DNA from: Fen-1273 sp963837815
GTDB lineage: Bacteria > Bacteroidota > Ignavibacteria > UBA10030 > UBA6906
Length of the DNA: 64,000 bases
Direction of reading: 5' to 3'
Assembly (NCBI GenBank): GCA_963837815.1
Contig: CAWIOS010000012.1
Coordinates: 310,001 to 374,000, forward strand
The notes under the pieces are model-generated. The model did not search any database, had not been told where the DNA came from, and worked only from the letters and a program-made list of their open reading frames with translations. The position numbers were made by a program, and so were the translations under genes. Shown in pieces: positions 26,163 to 33,733 of this stretch (position 1 is its first letter; every line of letters begins with the position of its first letter).

Positions 26163-27259
26163 GCCGCCGCCATGGTTCTGGCTCGCGTCCCATCGTCCAC
26201 CTTCAGGATGTACGTCTCCTCTCCGTCTTTCTCTATCGCCTCCTTCACTTCCCTGGCGTTTTTCGGTGCATACGCGAACATGCACCCGCCCCCTCCCGAA
26301 CCGTTGATTTTTGCGCCGAGCGCCCCCGCCTCGAGCGCGGCCCCGATCATACGATCGATCTTCGGCGTCGAGATCTTCAGGACGTCGCGCAGCACCTTCT
26401 GGTGATCATTCAGGAGCGTGCCGATGAGCCTGTGATCGAGGTTCTTTTCCCGCAGCACCTTCACCGCACGCGTGGTGATGTCCCTGTTGCGGATTGTCCC
26501 GTGCAGAAGCTCGGCCTGTTCCCCGGTCAATTCCCCGGAAAGGGCGTCTATGCCGGACTCCTGTATCGTTCGAAGGGAAAAGCCGGGATGCGACTGTTCC
26601 AGCCGGCGGACGACTTCCAGGATCTGATTCTTCACCCTTGCAAGTATGAACTTGGTGTCCTTGGGTTCGCTGGAATTCCCGAGCACCAGCGCACCGAGCT
26701 TCGCATCCAGCTTGTTGACCTGGATCTTCGGATACGACTCCAGAAATATCGTGCCGCCGACCGCGGTGGAGTAGTGGTCCATCATCCCGCCCGGTTCGGA
26801 GAATTCGAGCACTTCCGCCTCGTGCGCGTACTGTGCGATCCGTTCGGCGGAAAGGCGGACTCCTTTCGGTTCACTCATCCTCGCCATGAAACTCACCCAG
26901 GCGACGATCAGCGCGGACGAACTGGATGTCCCGGCGTTGATGGGGATTTCGCCGCGAACGGTGCATTCGACCCCGCGCGGGAATTGCATCCCGTGACGCA
27001 GAAGGACGTTGACAACGCTCTTGAGGTAATCTCTCTCCCTGTCGTACGCTATCGGCCCGGCCAGGGAGAACGACTCCACTTTGCCGATGTCGGGCAAATG
27101 GACGATCACCTGAGCGTCATCGCGCTTTTGACCCTCGATCGAGATCCGCAATGAAATGGCGGAAGCGATAACCGGGAGCCCCAGGTAGTCCTGATGCTCT
27201 CCGAACAGGCAAATTCTTCCCGGTGTGCTCACTTTCAGTTCACCTGGGTCCGTTCTCAT
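26159..27259 (-). CDS. GHMP kinase, galactokinase-like
   Basis: A 366-residue galactokinase-family GHMP kinase. Motif 1, GRICLFGEHQDY, is the galactokinase signature; motif 2, INAGTSSSSAL, binds ATP phosphate; PGGMMDHY carries the likely catalytic Asp; motif 3 is KINGSGGGGCMF. It should phosphorylate C1 of galactose, N-acetylgalactosamine or a related sugar in the cytoplasm. ATG 27259 with GGGGA just upstream is preferred over a TTG at 27277. It lies 14 bases after the clan-D glycosidase gene and overlaps the nucleotidyltransferase gene, forming a release-phosphorylate-activate order. The preference between Gal and GalNAc cannot be read reliably. Confidence 0.85.
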   Translation of the reverse strand: MRTDPGELKVSTPGRICLFGEHQDYLGLPVIASAISLRISIEGQKRDDAQVIVHLPDIGKVESFSLAGPIAYDRERDYLKSVVNVLLRHGMQFPRGVECTVRGEIPINAGTSSSSALIVAWVSFMARMSEPKGVRLSAERIAQYAHEAEVLEFSEPGGMMDHYSTAVGGTIFLESYPKIQVNKLDAKLGALVLGNSSEPKDTKFILARVKNQILEVVRRLEQSHPGFSLRTIQESGIDALSGELTGEQAELLHGTIRNRDITTRAVKVLREKNLDHRLIGTLLNDHQKVLRDVLKISTPKIDRMIGAALEAGALGAKINGSGGGGCMFAYAPKNAREVKEAIEKDGEETYILKVDDGTRARTMAAA

Positions 27260-27273
27260 GATATTCCCCGATT

Positions 27274-29916
27274 TCAATTTGTATGTAGCGTACAGTGCGA
27301 AAGAGGCTCGAAGACCTTCTCGATCGATGCCGGGTAGGGCTCTGCGGGGAGGACATGCTTCTCACCCGCGGCGATTCCACGGATCTTCCGACCGGATAGC
27401 TGTCTGTCTCCCGTCAACCAGAAGCTGACCTTTCCTTTTTCCTCCCTTGCAAAGCGGATTGAGCACTCGATCCTGTTTCGTCCGCTGTCCAGTCCGGACG
27501 CGGCCCAGAACCAGGTGCTGTCCCCTCCTTCGATGACGGCATCCCTGGAAACGCCGTTGACGACCATCTTAAATACCGGGGCTTTCCTGTGCTGTGACCC
27601 AGGGCTCAATTCCAGCAGGACGGCGATTTCAGCTTTGGCGAAGTCTTCCGGAACGCTCACATCAAGACGGGTTGAGGATTCAGTCCCGTCACCGCTGGTA
27701 TGCGAGTTCGCGCTAAAACCGATCTTCTTGATCGGTTCACCAAAGCGCAGTTGACCCATTCGATTATTGTCAATAGAGTGAATAGTCCTTGTCTCGCCAC
27801 GCCTTCCGAACACGACAAGATCACCGTTTTCAATTGAGTATCTCACACCTACAGGAAGGCTCCTGTCGATGTCCTTTGCAGGAATCAATTCTGCAGTCAG
27901 AACCTCGTAGGCGTCAAGATCGAGCGATAAGAGCCCGTTCAGGCGGACGGGATCCGGCAGTATACGATTGTAAGGGTAAATCACAGTGACGTAATAGTCG
28001 GTCGACGCGTCGAAATCGCCGAGATCCGGCGTAAGCTTCAGGCGGACCGTCCGGTTCGCCGGGCCGGGATTCCTGACAAGCAGAATGCCTTTCTCCCCTG
28101 TCATGTGCAGATAGCCGTACGCTTCCCCTTTTCGGGGATCGCCGAGCACCATCCGGGTCTTCTTCAGGACGTCCTGGTTCGACTTCGCCCATTGTATGGA
28201 CGAGGCGATCGCATTCCATTCACCCGCAGAGAGGACGTCCGGGGAAACATAAAGCTCCCACATCATCACACCGCGCCCGAAGTACATCATGGCTTCGTCA
28301 CAGAACGAGGCGAGGGACTCATTAGCACCCCCCAGGAGATTGTATCTCCCTTTGATGATCCCGTGGGTCATCAGGCTCGACATCGGGAAGAGAAGCCCCA
28401 TCTTCCGGAGGTCCTCCCACAGGACGACATCCTTGTACGTTATGGACTTCTGCCTGTCGTTCAGCGACGGAGCGTTTTCCTGATAGGCATAGTCTTCCCC
28501 CTGCATCCACATGCAATCGGCGTACCTGAGCCACCACGGGGAGAGCCACGCCCCGGTCGTAATATTCAGGAAAACGTGCGGGTCGCGCTGCCGGGCGGAT
28601 TTCATGACGTCGACGTATGCGTCGACCTGGGCGCCGCGGGAATACATACCCTGCGGATGACCGTGATCCGGTTCACTGCACGAAAGGAGCATGCCGTCCC
28701 ATTTAAAGTATCCCACACCGGAGTTCGTCACGTAGTTCTCCATCGCGTTCCTGTAAAAGCGATGATAGTTCGTGCCGGCAAGACAGAGAAAATCTCCGGT
28801 CGTCTCGTAGCCGTTCCGGTTGGCCCACCTTACGCGGAGATCCCGGTTTGAATACCCTCCAAAGGGGGAAGCCCACAGGCCGAGCGAGGTATTCGTCCCC
28901 CTGAGCGCGTTCGCTACGGCTGAGAATCCTCGCGGAAACCTCAGGGAGTCGATTCCCCAGACCCGGTCGTAACTGTCCCAGCCGTCGTCAAGGACGAATG
29001 CGTCAAGACGTATCCCCTGTTTGTCGTAGAGGTTCGATTTGAACGCGTCGATGGTGGCCAGCACTCTCCGTTCGTTCATGACCCCGAGGGAATCCCCCGC
29101 AATCGCCGGGTTCCTGAGATCGTACCATGAGTTATACAGGAGGTACGGACGCGTACCGTTCACCTTGATGCCGTCGACATAATCCATGAACGCGTCGACG
29201 CGGGTCGATGACGAACGAGAGCACCCGAGAATGCTCGGATGGCTCCTGTACGGCTCGCGACCGATCTCCCGGCCGCACACGTACCCGCTCCTGACCGCAC
29301 TACCGCGAACGTCGGTTTCCGCCGTCGGGTATTCTACACCCCAGAAAATGTCATCGTTGAACATGGGCTGCCCCAGTTTCCCGCCGGAGAAACGGGGATG
29401 GGAGAAGGTCATTGATTCGACGTACATGCGATCGACGAATTGCACACTGTCCAGCGAGTCGGAAACTTCAATCCATTTGCGCAGCGAATATCGCGCGGAG
29501 TCGATCTCGAAGATTGCCTTCACCAATAATCGCGACAATCCCCATTCGTATCTGAAATTCAAGCTCAGTTCCTTCGCGCCGCCGGGACGATCGCTTACTT
29601 CGTACCCGGTAAAGAGGAAGTCACTTGCCGAGAGGACGACATCGGTTTCCCCGTTCTGCTCCTTTCCGGGAGCGGGTCCGAGACCCGCAAAGACCATGTG
29701 CAGCTCGAATATGTTGTCCCGTATGCCGTAGGTTTTTCCCGAGAGCCTGTTCACGATACTCGAGCTCCCGCCTATCCCCGGCGGAAGACTGATCTCGCGT
29801 TCGACGTACCGGTTCCCTATGGCAATCCGGTCGTTGTGCTTGACGACATACGGCTGATCCTGCGCCCGGACAACCGGGGCAAGAAGGAGTACTATAACGA
29901 AGATGCCATTGCGCAT
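27274..29916 (-). CDS. Secreted GH36-like (clan GH-D) glycosidase
   Basis: An 880-residue secreted protein with a signal peptide (MRNGIFVIVLLLAPVVRAQ). An N-terminal beta-sandwich spans about residues 20-270. A TIM barrel follows with YNSWYDLRNP, FVLDDGWDSYDRVW, LGLWASPFGGYS and YFKWDGM; the Asp of KWD matches the nucleophile position of GH36/GH27. The C-terminal region is beta-rich, ending near TGDRQLSG. The family resembles alpha-galactosidases and alpha-N-acetylgalactosaminidases but is divergent, so specificity is open. The start is ATG 29916; a TTG at 29958 gives a longer polar leader. It is in the periplasm or outside, next to the GHMP kinase that could act on the released sugar. Confidence 0.82.
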   Translation of the reverse strand: MRNGIFVIVLLLAPVVRAQDQPYVVKHNDRIAIGNRYVEREISLPPGIGGSSSIVNRLSGKTYGIRDNIFELHMVFAGLGPAPGKEQNGETDVVLSASDFLFTGYEVSDRPGGAKELSLNFRYEWGLSRLLVKAIFEIDSARYSLRKWIEVSDSLDSVQFVDRMYVESMTFSHPRFSGGKLGQPMFNDDIFWGVEYPTAETDVRGSAVRSGYVCGREIGREPYRSHPSILGCSRSSSTRVDAFMDYVDGIKVNGTRPYLLYNSWYDLRNPAIAGDSLGVMNERRVLATIDAFKSNLYDKQGIRLDAFVLDDGWDSYDRVWGIDSLRFPRGFSAVANALRGTNTSLGLWASPFGGYSNRDLRVRWANRNGYETTGDFLCLAGTNYHRFYRNAMENYVTNSGVGYFKWDGMLLSCSEPDHGHPQGMYSRGAQVDAYVDVMKSARQRDPHVFLNITTGAWLSPWWLRYADCMWMQGEDYAYQENAPSLNDRQKSITYKDVVLWEDLRKMGLLFPMSSLMTHGIIKGRYNLLGGANESLASFCDEAMMYFGRGVMMWELYVSPDVLSAGEWNAIASSIQWAKSNQDVLKKTRMVLGDPRKGEAYGYLHMTGEKGILLVRNPGPANRTVRLKLTPDLGDFDASTDYYVTVIYPYNRILPDPVRLNGLLSLDLDAYEVLTAELIPAKDIDRSLPVGVRYSIENGDLVVFGRRGETRTIHSIDNNRMGQLRFGEPIKKIGFSANSHTSGDGTESSTRLDVSVPEDFAKAEIAVLLELSPGSQHRKAPVFKMVVNGVSRDAVIEGGDSTWFWAASGLDSGRNRIECSIRFAREEKGKVSFWLTGDRQLSGRKIRGIAAGEKHVLPAEPYPASIEKVFEPLSHCTLHTN

Positions 29917-29954
29917 GTAATTATCCAATTGTCTTTTGCACTCTGTGATTCGAT

Positions 29955-30890
29955 TCAAAAGAAGTCCGTGAGCCAGAACGTAAGCCCGTAGTCGGTCCTA
30001 AGCGTGTTTTGTACTTCCGGACTTAATCCCGGGTCAATGATACTCACCATCATATCCGTATCGGCCCGGACACTGTCATTATTTCCGAATGGAAGGTACC
30101 CCCTCTCTGTATCGGACGCAAACATCTTCAGCCTGCGCTCCCCCGCACCCCGGGCGAGATGTTCGAAAAGTCCCGGCAGGATCTCTTTCCGGCCCCCGGC
30201 AAATCCGTATTCCAGTACCTGGACGTGATCAGTCTTTTTGACGGCGCGAACGAACCCGCGGAGCTCTCCATTCGTCTCATGGACATAAAACAGGTTCCTG
30301 TCTTCGTCACAGAACTCGAACTGGGAGTCCCAGTACTGCGCGTCGCGCACAAGAGGCCCGACGAGTTGAACGTTGAACCGGTTGTACAACTGCATCACGC
30401 GCAGCAAGTCGCGACCGCGGTCGAACGCGCGAACCCCGGGATGTTCTCCCGCACGGGGAAGCTCCATCTCAACGACGTGCCTGCGAATCGTCTGGAAGCC
30501 GAATTTCTCGTAGTACGGGTTGATCGTCGTTGTCAAAAGTGAGACAGGAAGTCTCTTATTCCGGATGTATTCAAGCGCATCCCGAAGTACATTCCCCGCA
30601 TACCCCATTTCCCGCTCCGAGGGAAGCGTCGCGACATTGCCGATCCCCCCGAAGCCGATCTTTTCTCCACGGCAATACATCGTACGGGGGAACACCTGCA
30701 CCGAGCTGATGATTTTCCGGTCCTTCACCAGTATCCTCGTGTCGGCCGGCGCAAGCGTTTGGTCCTTCAACACGTGTCTCGCAAAGTACTCCCGCGACGT
30801 TTTAGGAAATGCCGCATCGCACAAAGACACGACCTCCTCGAGCTCATCCCGGGACCTGCACCCCCGGATTTCAAGCACGGAATCGCTCAT
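29955..30890 (-). CDS. GNAT acetyltransferase (Eis-like)
   Basis: A 311-residue protein with an N-terminal GNAT fold: SREYFARHVLKDQT, VQVFPRTMYCRGEKIGFGGIGNVATLPSEREMG and the acceptor segment YYEKFGFQ. The long C-terminal part (HETNGELRGFV, EYGFAGGRKEIL) resembles a second GNAT-like half, as in Eis-type proteins. ATG 30890 lies in an ATGA overlap with the permease stop; a longer upstream reading is a shadow of the permease. There is no signal peptide. It may acetylate an amino sugar or amine; its link to the glycan locus is by position only. GNAT substrates cannot be read from sequence. Confidence 0.8.
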   Translation of the reverse strand: MSDSVLEIRGCRSRDELEEVVSLCDAAFPKTSREYFARHVLKDQTLAPADTRILVKDRKIISSVQVFPRTMYCRGEKIGFGGIGNVATLPSEREMGYAGNVLRDALEYIRNKRLPVSLLTTTINPYYEKFGFQTIRRHVVEMELPRAGEHPGVRAFDRGRDLLRVMQLYNRFNVQLVGPLVRDAQYWDSQFEFCDEDRNLFYVHETNGELRGFVRAVKKTDHVQVLEYGFAGGRKEILPGLFEHLARGAGERRLKMFASDTERGYLPFGNNDSVRADTDMMVSIIDPGLSPEVQNTLRTDYGLTFWLTDFF

Positions 30891-32248
30891 GCGGCCTCCG
30901 GCGGCGTGACGGCCGCAAACGGCCACTCGTGATTCGACTTCGCCCAGAAGGAAAAGAATACCGTCCCGGCGACGAGCCATGCGAGCCCCAGGCAGATCGC
31001 TTCGACGCCCGAGCTGATGAATATATACGTAAACCCGACAAACGCGATGATCGACGGGAGCGGATAGAGCCACATATTGAAGGGCCTCTTCAGTTCCGGG
31101 CGGGTTTTCCTGAGAACGGTAAGACCGACAATCTGGCCGATAAACTGGATGAGTATCCTGCTCGACAGCGTCGCCGCGATGATGAAACCCAGGTCGAAAA
31201 GGCTGGCAAGACACGTCATGGAACCGACGATCAGCAGGGAGAAATGCGGGACGTGTTTCGTCGGATGGATCGCCTTGAGCGCGCTGAAAAAGAATCCGTC
31301 GCGCGCCGCGGCGAAGGGGATCCGGGAATAGCTCATCATCAGCGAATAGACGGACCCGTACGCGGTGAGTGCCACGAGGACGGTCATCACCACGGCGACC
31401 GTGTGCCCGTAATACTGGTCGAATATGTCGGACACGATATGCGTCGATCCCGCAACGACCCGCCAGTGCGTGACGCCGAGTATCAGGATGTTCATGACGG
31501 CGTACATGATGGCAACACCGATGACCGACCACATGATGGCCCTGGGAAATACGTAACCGGGCTCCTTCACCTCTTCTTCCACGTAGCAGATGTTGTAATA
31601 GCCGAGGAGGTCATACATGGCAATCAGGGTTGCGCTCCCGAGCCCGAGCACGAACCCCCATGAAAAGGAGAACCACCCCTTCGGCACGTCAAAGGCATAC
31701 GCCGCGTTGAAATGCGTGAAGCCGACCACAATCGTGAGCGCCACCGTGGCCAGCATGACCACCCAGAGCGCAATCGTCACCACCCCCACGAACGTGATCC
31801 TGTGGTAGTGGAGCACGATCGTCAACAGTCCGGCGCAGAATGCGAGAACCCGGATGTGCGTGACAGTGAGCCAGGGGACCGCGAAAGACACGTACTGCAT
31901 CATGCCCACGAGCCCGGAGGCGATTTCCAGCGGTCCGCTGAGGAGGAACGACCAGATGAACATGAATGCGATGAACTTCCCGAAGAATCTCCTGTACGCC
32001 TCCCTCAGGTAGACGTAGGACCCGCCTTCTCCCGGGATCGACGTGCTGAGCTCGGCCCAGACCTGCCCGTCGGAAATGGCGATGATCGCGCCGATGATCC
32101 AGCCGAGGATCGCCTGCGGCCCCCCCATAGCGGAGATGATCAGGGGAAACGTGATGAACGGACCGATCCCCACCATCGTGACCATGTTGGAGGCGGTCGC
32201 ATGCAGCAGTCCCAGGCGTCTGTCGAGTGACTTAACCTCGGTTGCCAT
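30887..32248 (-). CDS. APC-family amino acid/amine permease
   Basis: A 453-residue membrane protein with about twelve helices. The N-terminal pattern MVGIGPFITFPLIISAMGG and the GEGGSYVYLREAYRRFFGKF loop are characteristic of the APC superfamily. A second mark is YYNICYVEEEVKEPGYVFPRA. It should import an amino acid, amine or amino-sugar-related compound by proton symport. It is in line with the glycan genes, 30 bases after the DUF4832 gene and overlapping the GNAT gene by four bases. Why an APC transporter sits in a polysaccharide locus is unclear; uptake of an amino-group-bearing breakdown product is one possibility. Confidence 0.88.
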   Translation of the reverse strand: MATEVKSLDRRLGLLHATASNMVTMVGIGPFITFPLIISAMGGPQAILGWIIGAIIAISDGQVWAELSTSIPGEGGSYVYLREAYRRFFGKFIAFMFIWSFLLSGPLEIASGLVGMMQYVSFAVPWLTVTHIRVLAFCAGLLTIVLHYHRITFVGVVTIALWVVMLATVALTIVVGFTHFNAAYAFDVPKGWFSFSWGFVLGLGSATLIAMYDLLGYYNICYVEEEVKEPGYVFPRAIMWSVIGVAIMYAVMNILILGVTHWRVVAGSTHIVSDIFDQYYGHTVAVVMTVLVALTAYGSVYSLMMSYSRIPFAAARDGFFFSALKAIHPTKHVPHFSLLIVGSMTCLASLFDLGFIIAATLSSRILIQFIGQIVGLTVLRKTRPELKRPFNMWLYPLPSIIAFVGFTYIFISSGVEAICLGLAWLVAGTVFFSFWAKSNHEWPFAAVTPPEAA

Positions 32249-32278
32249 ACCGGGGAGAGAAATGTTGGACGTCGTGAA

Positions 32279-33733
32279 TCACTGGTTCCCCTCACGATCG
32301 AGCGTGTCGGATTCCGCAGGGACCTCCAGCGGCTGGAAGTAGTAGAGCCCTGTGTACATTTTCCCGGCATAGCCGGTCCGGACGTTCAGCGTGAATTTCA
32401 GATCGTTGTACCCCGATTCCGGCACCCAGGTATTGTCGTTCGCGAACCGAACCGCATAGTCCGGCCTGAAATGGAGCCGGGATTCGGGGTCGGGAAGATT
32501 CAGATAAACACTGTAGGCTCCGCCGGGCATATCATCCGGCAGGCCGGCCTCCCCGGCGAAGCTCACCGTATCACCCGGTTCCCAGAACCGCGGGTCATCG
32601 GGGAGCTTCACGGCCCACCTGGCCTTGCTCGAGCGGTGCTCGATAACCAACTCGACGTCACGCGGATTGAAGAGTGCCGCAAACCCGGTGTTCGTCAGCC
32701 GGATGTTAAAGTGAAATCCGTTCCCCGGCCGGAGCTGGTCATCGAAACTCCCCGTGAGGAGCTCAAACCGGTAGCCGAGCCTCTTTGTGATTTCATCGAG
32801 GCAGTTTTGCCCGCGCCATCCCGCGATCACCCCGGGATGGTAGCCGCTGTTGAGGAACGACCAGTGGAGCTTTTCCATTTGCTTGATCGTATTCGCGCAT
32901 TCGGCGAACGAACTGGGATTGCAGGTTTCCCCCCCCATCGGGACGTAGCGGCAATCCTTCGAGAGAAATGCCGTTTCTTCGGTTGTGTCCGAATACGTTC
33001 CGTAGTCGTTCCAGTTTGCGAGGAAGCAATCGTTATGATGCCCGACTCTCGAATACATGGACTCGTTGAACGCTTCGGACTTCGCGATCGGGGACTGGCG
33101 ATTGAATATCTCTCTTTTGTAATGGGGCGTCCTGACCTGGACCATCCTCTCCGGCGGGAGCATTTTCAGGATTTCAAACAGGATCTTCCGCATGTTGGTG
33201 ACCGAGTCCAGACCGTTGGTCGAGGAATGCATTTCCCCCCACGCGCCGATGAATCCCGCCTGCATCGCGGCAATCACGTCCGCATTGTCGCGGATGATCG
33301 GTTTGAGCTGTGCGATGTGATCCATCACAATATTCAACGGGGCATCCTGCTGGCCGATGTTGTGACTGTAGGCGAACCGGGGGATGCACTTCATCCCTGA
33401 GGCCCGGACCACCTTGAAATCGTTCTTTACAATGTTCAACTCCATGTCGCTCAGCGGCCGGCTTCTGAACGCGCTCAGGTAATACATCCTCAGTATGAGC
33501 GTTTGCCCCTTCGCCCGGCACACGGCAAGCTCCTCGGGCGTGAGCGAACCCCGTTCGGCCTCTGACGTCAGCTCGGTATAGAACCCCCTTTCAGGGTTGC
33601 GCATCACCAGCCCTGACGGCCTGTATCTGACGTCGACCTGGGCAAACGATGGGGAAATGAGCATTGAGCTCATTATGAATATCAGGAGGGATATCGGGGA
33701 GAATATCAGGACTCCTTTTCCGGCCGGTTTCAT
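32279..33733 (-). CDS. Secreted DUF4874/DUF4832 protein
   Basis: A 484-residue protein with a signal peptide (long hydrophobic stretch ending SPSFAQ). Residues ~38-220 match the DUF4874 type, with NPERGFYTE, LILRMYYL, KCIPRFAYSHN and AGFIGAWGEMHSS, a TIM-barrel-like half with conserved acidic residues. Residues ~225-470 match the DUF4832 type (HHNDCFLA, GGETC, WRGQNCLDEI, then beta-sandwich). Proteins of this kind are found with glycoside hydrolases and may be uncharacterised glycosidases. The start overlaps the GH36 stop as ATGA. Activity unknown. Confidence 0.8.
   Translation of the reverse strand: MKPAGKGVLIFSPISLLIFIMSSMLISPSFAQVDVRYRPSGLVMRNPERGFYTELTSEAERGSLTPEELAVCRAKGQTLILRMYYLSAFRSRPLSDMELNIVKNDFKVVRASGMKCIPRFAYSHNIGQQDAPLNIVMDHIAQLKPIIRDNADVIAAMQAGFIGAWGEMHSSTNGLDSVTNMRKILFEILKMLPPERMVQVRTPHYKREIFNRQSPIAKSEAFNESMYSRVGHHNDCFLANWNDYGTYSDTTEETAFLSKDCRYVPMGGETCNPSSFAECANTIKQMEKLHWSFLNSGYHPGVIAGWRGQNCLDEITKRLGYRFELLTGSFDDQLRPGNGFHFNIRLTNTGFAALFNPRDVELVIEHRSSKARWAVKLPDDPRFWEPGDTVSFAGEAGLPDDMPGGAYSVYLNLPDPESRLHFRPDYAVRFANDNTWVPESGYNDLKFTLNVRTGYAGKMYTGLYYFQPLEVPAESDTLDREGNQ

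Noticed and set aside
30891..31532. N-terminal extension of the GNAT protein by about 210 residues
   Set aside because: The extension is out of frame with, and fully inside, the APC permease gene and is rich in His/Arg/Asp. The ATG at 30890 in an ATGA overlap gives a normal GNAT start.
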